A DNA stretch of 64,000 nucleotides. Source: Hypericum androsaemum (Eukaryota > Streptophyta > Magnoliopsida > Malpighiales > Hypericaceae). The DNA is taken from assembly GCA_963995505.1 (NCBI GenBank), contig OZ023185.1, forward strand, positions 372,001 to 436,000. The letters run 5' to 3'. A program made the position numbers and the translations under genes. Shown here one piece after another: positions 1 through 12,200 of the stretch. Under the pieces are notes generated by a model. That model did not search any database. It saw only the letters and a list, made by a program, of their open reading frames with translations, and was not told where the DNA came from. Every line of letters starts with the position of its first letter. The first letter of the stretch is position 1.

Positions 1-391
1 CTCTGGGTAGTGGCCCATGGCGTACTCACAGCTCCAAACAAAATGACGAGCTATCTGAATTGAAATTGTGGGCTGGGCCCATGTAGATCTGGGCCAAGGG
101 AACACATGTTAAAGGGCTACTACCTCCAGGTGGCGCATTATAAATCGAGTTGAAAGTTGAAACCGGTTAAGCCTTATTCCACTCACGCCGACAAAAAAAA
201 ATGCATGTGTAAATGTAAACTGGACTGAAAAAGTAATTAGCCTGCCAGCCTAACCTTTTTAGAAAAGTAGTTGATTTTGGCCTCGGATGAGTCGATACAA
301 CTTTCTACTTTGAGCCCGATTTGGGTTAGGTTAAAGTCAAACCAAGCACGCCCTGTTTGCTATCTCCGGATATTCCACATAAATAATTAAT

Positions 392-593
392 GGGCAAATT
401 ATCCTCAGGTCCCAGAAGGTCAATTTGGTCATTTCTCGGGCCTTCTTGTTGGAGTTATTTTTTTGGTACCGGAGTCAGAGACCTGAGAGTTCTATTTTAC
501 GAAACTTGGAGGACGAAAGGAGAGGAGTTTTGAAAAAATAAGGACCCTACTAGTGATTTCGTCAAACGATAGGGACCTAAGGATAATTTTTTC
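392..593. repeat. Small terminal-inverted-repeat element (MITE-like)
   Basis: The left end reads aaattatcctcaggtccc and the right end is its reverse complement with one mismatch, about 200 bp apart. The termini resemble those of the larger element at 44102-45413, which begins with a related aaattatgctcagatccc. I could not assign a clean target-site duplication, so the exact ends are uncertain by a few bases. It has no coding capacity and is probably a deleted derivative of a Mutator-like family. Confidence 0.4.
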
Positions 594-1854
594 TTAATCA
601 ATTACTCGTTTGTCAAATTTGTAGATTAACTTGTAAGAAATGGATTTTGAGCTAGGAGACTCTATTTTTGTTAATTTTTTGGTAGTTTGGGACAACTTAT
701 CATCTTTACACTCACTCCAATTTATGAAATATCTAAGTCAACTTTTTAAAATAAAAAAATTTTAAAAAGCTTTTCAAGTATTTTAATATTGTTTATTTCA
801 TAAAAACCGGAGAATCGGGACTCCCGATCTACGTGTTAGCTGTGTTTTGAATCCATTGCATTTGAGGAGAGGGAAATGAAAATTGTGAGCATCTAGTTTT
901 ACACTATAAGTTCTCATGGAGGCTGTGGAATTTTATCGCTTCAAAAACTGGAATTTGATGGTGCGTGAATCGCTCCTTTTACTCGCTCTGTTTGGATGGG
1001 TTTCAGGAGTAGTATGCCAGAAAAAGTTTGTTTTGCTCTTTTTGGTAAAATTGCTTGGAATATTTAGGAGAAAAAAATTGTGCCATCTTTTAAGCTACGA
1101 ATTACAATCATCAACTTTTCTCACATTCTACCCTATTTGCGTGCATGTTTTGGTCTCGTATAATCGAGATTTTGGGTGGTGACGACCTCTCCCTCTAATT
1201 GCTAGGGTTGAGGGATGTACCGGGTAATCAAGGCCTTCTTGCCTTCTTGGTTTTATTTTGGGTGGGGGCCGAAGCGCCATATGTAATTAGATGGGTGTGC
1301 ATGTCACTATTTACTAATGAAATTTGCTTTTAGAAAACAATTGATATTTTCTACGTCCTAAATATAATCATAATTTTTGCGAGCAATTATTTCAACATAT
1401 GACGTTAACTGATACCTTACAGATTTGGCTATTTCTTTTTTATATTTTTGGAAGGAAGCATAGAATCGGCTAACGGTAACATCACTCGATTGGTTTAGCG
1501 GTAATCAACCCATGAGTCATGACAACTCATTTTCCGACTCCCCCGATCCATTTTTTCTGAACAAATTTCGTAGAGCGAGTACTTTTACATATTCGAAATT
1601 AGTATTTTCGACACGGCTACAAATTCGTATGAGAGAATTATAAACTCATATATATGACAAGGATTAAAATTTTTTTACTTAAATATTCTGATATTAGTGA
1701 GTTTTGAAAAATAAATTAAAATTGAATCGGCTTGGATGCCTCTCCATCATATATTCCATTTGCTCTAGCATAAATTTATCTACGAAAAATAGGAGGAGAA
1801 TATCGCAATCATATGTATGCTGATTAAAAGATCAGACATGCTACCAAAGGCTTG

Positions 1855-1950
1855 TAGAGGCTCGTAGCTCAATGGTACAAAACGTTATAGATATGTACGA
1901 GGTACAAGGTTCAAACATTTGCAATATCGTAGTATAATAATTTATCTTTA
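1855..1950 (+). repeat. Possible tRNA-derived SINE
   Basis: A box A-like motif (tagctcaatgg, 1865-1875) is followed about 33 bases later by a box B-like motif (ggttcaaac, 908-916 of the same kb) and then an A/T-rich tail. This is the layout of an internal RNA polymerase III promoter in tRNA-derived SINEs. The sequence does not fold into a complete tRNA cloverleaf, so I do not call a tRNA gene. The two motifs could be coincidental. Confidence 0.3.
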
Positions 1951-2664
1951 TAAAAAAAATCAGACCTGCTCAGTGAAACACCTTCTAAAATCTTAGTAAA
2001 AAACGAGTAGAACCGGAAAGCTTACCCAAATTCACTTATTTACTTTTACCATCAAAATTAACGCAATTGTCGTAATAATTACCAGTTCTGGCATTTGAGA
2101 GGGGAAAAAAGCATCACATCGATCCCCTTCCTTTTCACTGGCCCCTCCCCTTATTTAGATGTTAGCCTTGCTCAGGTCAGGCCCATGCCTTGGAGAGGAG
2201 GGTCAAGGGAAGGAATGATGTGCGCCAAAGTGGAAAAAAGGTGTACTAATAAGTGAGCCATGTTACCATGTTACCCAAAGATGGTAAAATGTTTGACTTG
2301 TTACGGGCCCAGTGTTGCCTCTCCTGAGATTTCAATATCTAACCTAATCATGAGCATTGGTCCCTTTTATTAGAGCAACGTGTACCTGAATCTGACCCCC
2401 CCTTCTTTTTTCTTTTCTTTTGGGAGACTCAATTCTCTGAACTTGGTCTATGAGGTGATTATTACCGGCAAATCCCCCCCAATATTGCATTAAAAGATAG
2501 GTTACTTTGACCAGTCAACGCATTGGAGCTCTTTTTGCATTAGATATCTCACTCGTCCAACCTTGTATTTTGGGATACAGCAACAACAGCTATGATGTTT
2601 TCGGTTACATACTTATATTAACTCAAAGTTTTAAGCTAAGTGTACGAAACATTTTTTTCGTTTA

Positions 2665-2953
2665 TGTTATGAATTCAGCAATTAGAGAACAAAACACGCA
2701 AAGAACACAGACACAAGAGATAGCGTGGTTCGGCCTAGTGCCTACGTCCACGGTGAGAAAGGAGAACTTTTATTGATGGATCCAAGTCACAAAGCTATAC
2801 AAAACCTTAGAGTAACATGCCTTTATATAGAGACAAATCCTTGTACATCAAGTAAGCTATCTAGGTTAAATTAGGAGTCGAAAACTTAGTCCGAATAGAA
2901 TAGGAAACAAGTCCACAAATCGTTTCCTCTTTAATTTTTCAACATCTCTAACA
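2665..2953 (-). mobile_element. Solo copia LTR, same family as element at 49487
   Basis: The reverse complement of this segment aligns with the 283-bp LTRs at 49487-49769 and 51694-51975. It starts tgttatgaattcagca (the complement of the LTR end), carries the same TATA region and the run matching gactcggatccatca, and ends in taaca. Flanking bases gttta (left) and attta (right) look like a 5-bp target duplication with one change. No internal retrotransposon sequence adjoins it on either side, so it is a solo LTR left by recombination. It is more diverged than the two LTRs near 50 kb and therefore probably older. Confidence 0.75.
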
Positions 2954-5815
2954 ATTTAAAATATCGGATCTTGTAATATGAGATTTTCCAACATATTTTC
3001 TCAAAAAGAATCAACATGATGAAATTTGCATGAACTCGATTTTGCCTTTTGTGCCATGAGAAGAGAGATCATGTAGACACAACAATTCATATGATCAATA
3101 TGTTTGTAACATGTTAGAATATTCGAATGAGATATTTAAAAGTTGGTAAAGCTCAACTAACAAATATCTAATACTGTGCGTTTCGAAGAACTTGCATCTG
3201 AGGCCTAATTAAGTTACAATAACTCTTTCACTAATTGATATAAGTGCGCATTGATTATCAACTAAATTAGTTAAGTACACTGGACAATGATTTTCGAATG
3301 GTACATGTACATGACATGTTCCGGATATATATAAATGATTTTTTTCTGGAGGGAGATATATATAAATGATGATGACTGTTTTCGGATGTGAAGTCAAATG
3401 AAGAAAGAAAATGACAGATACTTGATGACTTGACCATTCATCATCTTGCCTCTTAAATTAACGCACGTCATTTTTATGCCTTAATTATTGAGTTATAATT
3501 AATTTAAGAAAAAATTTACATAAATACTCTGTAGTTTCACGTTTTCACAATTTAGTACCATGTAGTTTCAAATTGACAATTTAGTACTTTGTAGTTTACG
3601 AACTTTTTTCCGGATAGGTTTAGAACAACTACCCGCCTAAACGGTTTCGACCTAACATAGCGGACACGTAGCCACCGACTGGAATTAGTTACTGTTGACA
3701 TGTAATATGATAAATTACTTAATTAGTCACTAGCTTCTTTATAATTTTTGAAAAATTACCCTACTTAAATATTAATTTACTAACACTCTCTCCTCCTCCC
3801 CCAACTCTCTCTCTCTCTCCCCTCCTCCTCTCTTTCTTCTCCTCCTCCTCCTCTCTCTCGACAAAGGAATGACTGAGGGGGCAAAACAAATTGAGAGGAG
3901 GAGGAAGAGGAGGGGAGAGAGAGGAGGAGGGGAGAGAGAATATTAGTAAATTAATATTGAAGTGGGGTATTTTTTTGAAAAATTATAAATTAGCTAGTGA
4001 CTAATTATGTAATTTATCATATTATACGTCATTAGTAACTAAACCTACTCGGTCGCCACTTGTCCGTCACGTTGGGTCAAAAACGATGTTGTTTAAATAC
4101 TAAACCAACTCATTGAGCTCGCACAACCCTCATTTTCTCCCACTTTGGTGAAGTCAAAACCAGTGCAATTTTCGACCATGTGAGTCTCGTTGGAGGGGGA
4201 CGTATTAAAAATCTCACTTCGCTTAATGCAAAAGTGGGGGCAAGTTTACAAGTGTGAAAATTCACCAACATATCGCCTTAAGGTTTTAGGTTGGATATGA
4301 ACATTTTAACTGTTTGGGCGGATAGCTGCCCTGAACCTGCCGAAAAAAAGTTCATAAACCACATGATACTAAATTACCAATTTGAACTACAGGGTATTTA
4401 TGTAGACTTTTTCCTATTATATACATGTCGTATCGTGGTAGATAGCCGGATAGCTATCCGAGTCACTAAATATCAAGTTGTTGAATCACATTATACGTTT
4501 GCTGTATTTTAAATCTAATAATATGCAGTACTAAAATAAAGTTATCCCTAATTTATATGACGCACAGTACCCAACAGCTCTTAGGGATACTCATCAGTGG
4601 CATCGTTAAGGCAGTATCAAACAGCAAAGTTCCAGCTCACCACTGTTTATCCTGCCTTCTGCCCTTCCGCGGAACAAGAAACAAAGTGAAAGTCACTTGC
4701 CTTTTTCTCGGGGACCCTTTACACCTCTCACCCCGAGACATTTAATGAGCTACGGAAACGAAAGAAGAAGTTGAACTACTCCTAAAAGAAATGGTAATTA
4801 AACAGCTTTATCACGCCCTTTCTCTGTACCCAAAAGTCCCTCGGCTAGAATATGAGTGGGAGAATCAAATTACTGACAACTGTTATAATTTAATTATAAA
4901 AAATAAATTTGAATTTAGAAAATGTAGATAAATATAAATTCGGATGAGAAAGTTTGCACCATATATAATACGATTTAATTTTAATTATGGATAATTCAGT
5001 TCGGTAACTACCATATAGATATTGAATTATTTTTTTCAAAAGGGGGAGAGCGGGGCTTCAATACATAGTACAGTGGACATAAATCTGTGAATAAGAGTAG
5101 TCACGAGGAGGGTGAAAAAAAAAACACAAAGGGACTACTGGGAGGAATATTTATTCACTCTTTTGCACTCACTCCCTCAGAGAAACAACATATAAAACAA
5201 CAAAACTGATATACGCCTGCAAGGGCAAAAAGGCATATTTTTCCTGCTCCACATGATAACAGGCTTGTTACAAGACATACAAGAAAATGTATTGAAATTG
5301 CATATTTGGACAAAGGAATTAAAGACAGGGAGGGGTCCCTCCCTTGTACACAAAGAAGACAAAACACTTTCCTCTAATGCGTTAAGTACGTATTCTATTA
5401 CAGGATCACTACTCCATATCTTATTCTTGCTTCAGTTGCTCAAACGCCATGCCATTGATGAATTCATATCTTTCCTCTCGTCAAGTTGGGGACCCAATTG
5501 GCATTAGAGTCATTTCTTGGAGGAGCAGTTTTATGATATAGCTCAGGAGGGATAGACAAGGAAGGAGAAGATGAGTTGGGCGGAAACAGGAAAGAACGGT
5601 GTCTCAACTCTAGGTCTAGACATGTAGACATAGAGCTCACGATGGTTACAAGAAAGAAGAGAAGGCGAGCTACGTGGGGTCTTACAAGGTCAAGAAAAGG
5701 TCTTACAAGGTCAAGAAAAGAAAACAAACACCAAAGTGAAGAAAATCAAGGAAGACGGATTTAGAAAAAAATTAAATAGATGGTGAAAAGCTCAGCTGGG
5801 ATAGCACCATATTAA
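2954..5815. other. Intergenic; contains palindromic element
   Basis: Apart from the palindromic repeat at 3618-4105 I see no gene here. Short frames near 4291, 4557 and 5253 have no recognisable product or splice context. At 5678-5720 a 21-22-bp unit (ggtcttacaaggtcaagaaa) is present twice in tandem. The part nearest 5815 may be the 3' untranslated region of the candidate minus-strand gene ending at 5816. Confidence 0.4.
3618..4105. repeat. Palindromic (foldback-like) TIR element
   Basis: Two arms of about 200 bp face each other around a CT-rich/GA-rich centre at roughly 3785-3935. The left arm (ggtttagaacaac..., tagtcactagct, aatattaatttactaa) reappears in reverse complement in the right arm (ttagtaaattaatatt, agctagtgactaatta). 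The flank at 3530-3600 carries two copies of a motif like tttagtaccatgtagtttc, also seen in the ends of the other elements in this window. There is no coding sequence. I read it as a non-autonomous Mutator-like or foldback element with eroded ends. Confidence 0.55.
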
Positions 5816-6261
5816 CTAGTCCTCGATCTCAGTAACAAGGAGACTTGGCGCTCCTGGTTGCAAGTCACTGGCTTTGAGTTGCCCATCGTCTGCATACACC
5901 AACATATGTAATATTTGTTAAAACTCTAGATAGAAATCAAGAGAGAATATATTTGTAATTAAAGACCTAGCTAGCTAGAGTTGTTTCTTACATGCTAATT
6001 AATGTTCAAACATAACACTAGCTATGTCCATTACGAATAACCCTAAATCGTAAACGGGATACGGTTTTGGATGTATAATATATATTTATAGGAATTGAGA
6101 TATCACGTGGTGGTGAAGAAGATTTTTTAAAATGTCATCAGAAAGAGAGCTATGAGAAGCCCATATTTATATATGCAATACGTACCTCCTTTTGTAAATC
6201 TCATACCTTGGAGATACTTGTGCCTCACTTTCACTTTGGAACGCTTTCCTCTCTGTTCCAT
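5816..6261 (-). CDS. Possible two-exon 42-residue protein, function unknown
   Basis: On the minus strand an ATG at 6261 opens a 55-nt exon (6261-6207) that ends at a GT donor. The frame continues after a 317-nt intron with an AG acceptor into a 74-nt exon (5889-5816) that ends in TAG. The predicted 42-residue peptide is basic at its N-terminus (MEQRGKRSKVKVRHKYLQ) and ends in a hydrophilic, acidic tail (LKASDLQPGAPSLLVTEIED). I do not recognise a family. Support is limited to the phase-matched splice sites and the protein-like composition of exon 2. The CT/GA-rich sequence just upstream of the ATG (6262-6310) is typical of plant 5' leaders. It could be a real micro-gene missed by length filters, or chance. 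Confidence 0.4.
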
Positions 6262-7553
6262 GCTCCTCTCTCTCTCTTTGTGTGCGTGGGTGGGAGAGAG
6301 AGAGAGGGGGAACAACAAGGAAGTGGAAGAAAATTTTACTGTAAGAGAAAAAGGGGGATGGACAAAGAGGTGCTTATATGGAAGAGAAAAGAGAACAGGC
6401 CAATGGGCTGTCCGGATGGACCTGACAACGACAGCCAGTCAGGCCCAGAAAGAATAAACCCATTACAATTACGTTTTTTTTTGGTGGAACCCATTATTTA
6501 CAATTACGTTATCCATATACTTGGTCTTCGCTTGCCCTCCCCCAACTGACTTCCTAATCAGTAATTTCTATGCCATTGGAGCTTTATATCAACATTATGT
6601 TTGTGGAAAAATTATCAGTAATGGTCAGATCTCGCTGAATTTAATTAAGTATATATTAAATTTGATCATGTTCATCTCGTAACTCGTCAGCTTTAACTCT
6701 TCTGAAGAATTAAAGCTGACGAGTTACTCTTCTTCTTTTATTTGGGTAAACATAAAACTAAGTTTTAACTTTGTGTTGCCCATGACTACATTTCCCTGTG
6801 CGACAGTTCAGCTTATAGTTATTTATTTATTCGAAAAGCACATTCACTTCTCCGGAAAACAAAACCATGTTAATGAAAGAGTCAAGTTGGACAAAGAGAT
6901 GGGGCAACAGGAATCTAGGTAATTGAAGTTGGGGGTTTTCACACACTTAAAAAGAATAAATTAAAACATGTTGTTCCCCAAAAAAGAATAAAGAACTCTT
7001 AAGTTATCAATTGACCACCGACTTCAAAAAATAATTCTAATTTTTTAGTTTAATTCTTAAAATACACCTACACTGAAATTAGACATATATATTTTTTATC
7101 ACCTATTAAAATTTTACTGGACTATAAAATAATGAAAAAAGGAGTCCATGATTTTATATATAAATAAAATCAAAGTATTGGAGTGCGAACCTTGAATTTA
7201 CCTGTCTAATTGTTAAATTTCAGAAATAAATGCGTATTAATTTTAGTGAGATGTTGGGAATGGCAACAAAGCAGACCCACAAGTGCGTGCGGGCGGACGA
7301 GGGGAAAAAACAACACGGTTTTATAAGACACAACAGTCAAAGATTGTCACCTCCTCCGATTCCTTGGCCTGCGTTTCCATTATTTATACTAGTAAAGATA
7401 AACGCGCGATGCGAGCGCCGTTCTATTTCAAAACTTACAAAATATATCGTTTATTGAAGACATGTTCAAGCACATAAATGCCGGTATTTTCAATTGTTTG
7501 TTCTTGTGCTTTGTTGATCGTGAATGCAAAACATATACGTACCAAAAACTATT
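6262..7553. other. Intergenic with a near-perfect hairpin
   Basis: No gene is recognised. A GA/CT-rich microsatellite lies at about 6270-6310, and a 49-bp palindrome at 6679-6727 is listed separately. The remainder is AT-rich. Confidence 0.4.
6679..6727. repeat. 49-bp near-perfect palindrome
   Basis: The left arm gtaactcgtcagctttaa (6679-6696) is matched exactly by its reverse complement at 6710-6727. Pairing resumes after one mismatch for five more pairs down to a one-base loop. It is too short for a typical plant MIR precursor and is not in a transcription unit I can identify. Confidence 0.7.
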
Positions 7554-8603
7554 GAGATAATTACATACAGAACCTCAGGGTATAGTCAAATAGACTCTGA
7601 GGACCCTGTAGTTTTCCTACTAATTTCAGAGCCCCTATAGTTTGATTTTTATTATACTCTCAGGTCCCCTGCTAACGTCGTCATTTTTTTTCATCCTGAA
7701 ATGACTATTATACCCCTAGAATTGTCTCCTACCTCCCCACCGGTGAACCTTCCATCTTCTCCGGCGACCCTCCGTCTTCTCCGGTGACATCTCAGGCGAC
7801 CTTTATTGCTCCCATGAAGGAGAACCCAGAACTAGAACCCAGAAACGGCCAAATGGATTAATACCCCAATAGAAAAAAACCCCAAAGGACACTGTTCTTC
7901 CCTACCGGAGATGACCTCGAACCCAGAGCTTTGTGACTAGAGATGACCTCGAACCCAGACCGGTCCGGACGTCGTCTTCTCCGGAGAGGGAAGTAGGAAA
8001 AGAGCGGAGAAGAAAGAGAAGTACAGTGTCGGAGAAGAAAAACAACTCAGTCTCAAAAAATCGAACACATTCCAGTGAGTCGATTGATCAAATCCCTGGC
8101 TTGTTCACTGTGCAGAACGAATGGCTCCATCTTCAAGCGAGAGAGCTTCTCCTTCGATGAGATTGAATCTCCTTCGTTGGCACCATTCAATCTCCTTCTT
8201 CCCTCTCAATTTTGCCAGGAAATGACAAGAGTCGAGCAGATCCAGGTTTGGACATGTGCGGCCTTCGGGAAGTTAACGGCCAACGTCATCATCGGGCTCA
8301 CAGATTGTCCAACTGGAATTTTGGGAAAGAAATCCCCAATTTTTTGGGGATAGTATTTGAATTCCAATTTTTTGTCTAATTGGGATTTTGGGTTAGCAAC
8401 GTTTCTCACCGGAGAGAAAATGAATTAAATTTTTTTAAAAGGGTATTTGAGTTATTTACTTAAAAAAATTGACTAATGATAGCAGCGAAGGACTCCGGGG
8501 TATAATAATAACCAAACTACAGGGGCTCAGAAATTAGTAGGGAAACTACAGGGTTCTCAGAGTCTATTTGAGTATACCCTGGAGTTCTCTCAGTAATTAT
8601 CTC
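7554..8603. mobile_element. Non-autonomous Mutator-like element, 1050 bp
   Basis: The terminal inverted repeats start gagataattac and end gtaattatctc, with inverted similarity extending about 130 bp (motifs such as cctgtagttttcctactaatt on the left and its complement on the right). A perfect 9-bp duplication, aaaactatt, flanks the element at 7545-7553 and 8604-8612, which is diagnostic for Mutator-like transposons. The interior (about 7730-8330) is richer in GC than the flanks and looks gene-derived, but I do not recognise a source gene and no transposase is present. It is probably a Pack-MULE or simple non-autonomous copy. Confidence 0.8.
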
Positions 8604-8752
8604 AAAACTATTTGCGTATCATCTTATACGACATCTCAAAATTCTTTGGTGGGTTCAGTGGCATCCTATGGATGAATACTCTCTTACCCGCAGAATTTCC
8701 ACCGAGGATCACTGCATCGATTTAAATAGGCAAAAATGGAACAAATATATAT

Positions 8753-9284
8753 GTGATGGACGGAGCTCATTTCATTTCTCCTTCTCCGTCTCCCTTATGG
8801 GCCCCATCACCGCCTCCATCCGTAGAACCCACGTCCACGACCACGCCGACAACGTCCTCATCATCTGCTAGTCAGTTTGCTCTGCCGTCAAGCAATGCCG
8901 GCGTCTCAGGCGTGGACTTTAGCCCGCTGCTCATCGTCATGGTTCTCGTTGTAGCGGCGACCTTCCTACTGGTCACCTACTCTCCCGCCACCTCATCCTC
9001 CTCATCCATCGGTTCCGCCGACGACAGTGTCGCAGGTTTCGGCTACCATCTTACTCCACCACGTTCTCAAACTTGGACTCGTCTCCCTTCTTGTTCAACT
9101 ATTCCTCCCCTGATGGGGCCGATGGCTTTCACGTATACTCCCTCTACGGGTTCGATGTCTCTGTCATCAAGATGATCCCTCTCTCCTTCTACAATCCTTC
9201 TCTCCCTCTAAAATTTTCCTAATCAAAATTTTTGATGGCTTCCATGTCTACTCTCCCTACGGGTTGATGACTCTATCACTAAGG
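8753..9284 (+). pseudogene. Degenerate ATL-type RING-H2 gene fragment
   Basis: A 140-codon frame (8753-9175) starts with a Ser/Pro/Thr-rich stretch and a single hydrophobic segment (FSPLLIVMVLVVAATFLLV), the usual N-terminal layout of plant ATL ubiquitin ligases. After a frame change, the overlapping frame ending at 9222 reads a segment (YGFDVSVIKMIPLSFY) resembling the GLD motif that precedes the RING in ATL proteins. The RING-H2 finger itself is absent. A second copy of the GLD-motif coding stretch follows at 9234-9283 (first copy 9121-9171). The frameshift, missing RING and internal duplication point to a dead copy. The family assignment is an inference from pattern only. Confidence 0.45.
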
Positions 9285-12200
9285 CACCAACAGTCTTTTT
9301 TACTAAAAAATTTCTAATCTGGAGTTACCCGATGGTAATTTTTTAGTACTATGACCGCCTCTAATCTCAACATTATTAACATGTTCATCCATTTTCTTTA
9401 TTTTTTTAACCTAACATTATAATTTAACACACACGTAAACTAAACCGGACTTGGTACCAATCAGTGACGAAAATAATATATATAAAAAATTGTTTACGAG
9501 TCCCGGTGTTTAATGAAACATCTGGTCTAGTTTTTACTATTTTTAACAACCTACATTTCTCTTCCTAGTTTGAAAAAATTATCTCTTAGGTCCCTAGCGA
9601 GTCCACCACTGATGTCAGCGATCAACATAATTTTTTTATAACCTTTACACCCTTCTAATGAAAAAAACGTGACATCCCTGTAAACAAAGCAAATAATCTT
9701 GCCGTCCACCACCATCCCTTTATACTCCTTCGTCTTGCCCAGCACCAATCAACCAACTTCTTTAAAAAAAATCAAGGTTTATTTTAACCTAATAGCAATT
9801 ACAGACTTCAATTAAAATTTTAAAATCAAGGTTTAGTTCAACCCAATATCAATTACAAAATCGGTGTAGCCGGTGCCATCGATGGACAAAGCCTGACCTT
9901 CCCGTTGACGAAAACGGTGTCACTCTTGGTGGAGAGCTTGTCGTTGCTGCCGGTGGCGAGGTCCTATCATTCCCGAAGAAGAACTTGAAAAGGGGAAGAA
10001 GAAATAGTGGTGGCGAGACAGTAGTGAAAACTGGTTACTGAAAAAGTATCTTTGACATTTCTACACGGCAGACCAAACCAAAAAAAAAAGTTTCATATAT
10101 ATTCCTGCATTATATATAATTCTCAATCTCTTATACAAATCGTGCGGCTAGATTCTTATTGATGCGTACAACTCTGAGTTTGACTCTCCTCCTTTTGAAA
10201 ACACCTCATTATGGGTTTGGTTCCACAAAGAAATTCAAATACCGACAGCCGAATATTGCCACCACTAACTCGTAAAAATATAATGCGTATTCATATGGGG
10301 AAATTTTATTCTAGCTCTCTATGTAATATGTAAATACTACTATTATTAATAAAAATTTAATGTTAATCGTTAAAATATAACACCATTTCACTGAAAACTC
10401 GCACGGAATTATAAGCAGGCAAGCTATGCATTATTTTTATATCCGGACAATATTACGCTGATTTATCTAAGTTCGAGTAGATATAATTTAAAGATTATAA
10501 CTTTTTCAACAAATATTAAGAATATTGACTGTTTGGAATAGGAGAACCAGTAGCTAGTTTCGGTTTATAAAACTATTGGGGTTAAAGTTAGAAACAATCA
10601 CCATAATTTACAGTTTTAAGTATGATAAAACTATGTACCAGCAACTCAAATTCCCATGTTAACACGAAAAATATCTCAAAAGTTTAAGCTTTTAACTTTA
10701 AAAAAGTTTGAACAGCTTTTGATTTAAATTTTTTCTTGTTAAGTTAAAACTGACAACCTCATTAAAATCTCATCGTAATAATATAAAAATCATGATAGAG
10801 AAGGACTATGGAAGTCGTACGTCCCATTTAGCGAAAATCTCCCGTATCGAGAATGCTTCTGTTCCGTGGAGGTGACAACGGTAAAAAGTACTGCAATGAG
10901 CCCAAAAACATTTTTTGGGTGGAACAATGAGCCCAAATATAAATGGCAAGGTACTGGTTAAAGTATAAGCTGGAGGATTCGCTTTGCCTCTCAACCTGGA
11001 AAGGTTTTGTAGTATTATCCATTTGAAGAGAAATAGGGAAAGGAAATTACTTATAGTCTATAGGGATAAGGGAATAAAAGGTGCAAGGAGGACATCCTTG
11101 ATACAATTTTAACTAATTATCACGACGTACTTATGCGATACATGCACACCATAATTAATGTTCTTCAATCGATAAGTGCATCAAAATCAAATGAAATTAA
11201 CTATGTGTAGTCAGAAGAAAGCACATAAAATATACGTGCACTTGATATGTTTGAATCCTTCAAAAATTGCCAAAGGTCATATAAACTAACGAGATAAGAA
11301 GTGTAATTATTCAAAAAATTTGGGGTTCACTGACAAAGTTCAGATACAAGGTACAATACATATGGGCCGTAGCCCCTGGCAAGTCTATAGCTACAGTCCA
11401 AGAACTTGTCCTATTTTTATGGGCCTTGGCCTCTCGCCGACTTGGACCACCCCACTCATGATGGGACCGAATTTGGTCCTGGAGGTCAAATCCAGTAAGA
11501 TGTTGGAGGATTTTTATTGAAAAACACGCAGAGATTATTTTGCAAAAATGCGAAAACATGTGGACAAAATAAAAAAAGTTCACAACTATTGAATCGTAAC
11601 TGGGTAAACTATTGAATCGTAACTGAGTAAACCATTGAATCGTAACTGGGCGGTCTCGATTTATCCGGGATGGAAAAAAATGGACCATTGAATCATAACT
11701 AAGTAAACTATTAAATCATAATTAAGTAAACTATTGAATTATAACTAAATAAACCATTAGATCATCCAGAACAGTCCTGATTAAATTTGGCTTTCCGGGA
11801 ACAAATCCGCTCTCCCTGGTGATGCTTTCCTGGACCATTCTATAATAGCCCAAAAGATAAAACCCCCTACTTTTCACCCAACATTCCCCACTCGCGGTAT
11901 TCCCACGCTCCAATTTTTAATCGTGACGGTCGAGTAACGCTCCACTCGCGGTATCAAATATCATATCAAGTAAATTCCAAAAATTAAAATAGTTTGATTA
12001 TTTCAAATATATCAAAATCTCAAATTATTCATTCGTACTCGTTAGTATAATCAAATAACGATATTGAAGCTAATTATAAATTCAATAAACTCAAAAGGAA
12101 TAAACGAATCATGTGAAAATTTTAAAAGAATGCTGAAAGTAGGTTATATTACAATCCACGCGCAAGAAGATGTCGGTAGGTTTTTCTCGACACATGGCAG

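Larger units (their letters stand above)
1..2664. other. Gene-free AT-rich repeat-derived stretch
   Basis: No convincing coding exon is visible. The open frames here are short, lack family resemblance and have no plausible splice structure. The stretch contains a small inverted-repeat element near 392-593 and a tRNA-like pol III promoter near 1865-1918, both listed separately. The rest looks like decayed intergenic DNA. Confidence 0.5.

Noticed and set aside
1857..1920. tRNA gene
   Set aside because: Box A and B-like motifs are present but acceptor and anticodon stems do not form, so only a possible SINE is listed.
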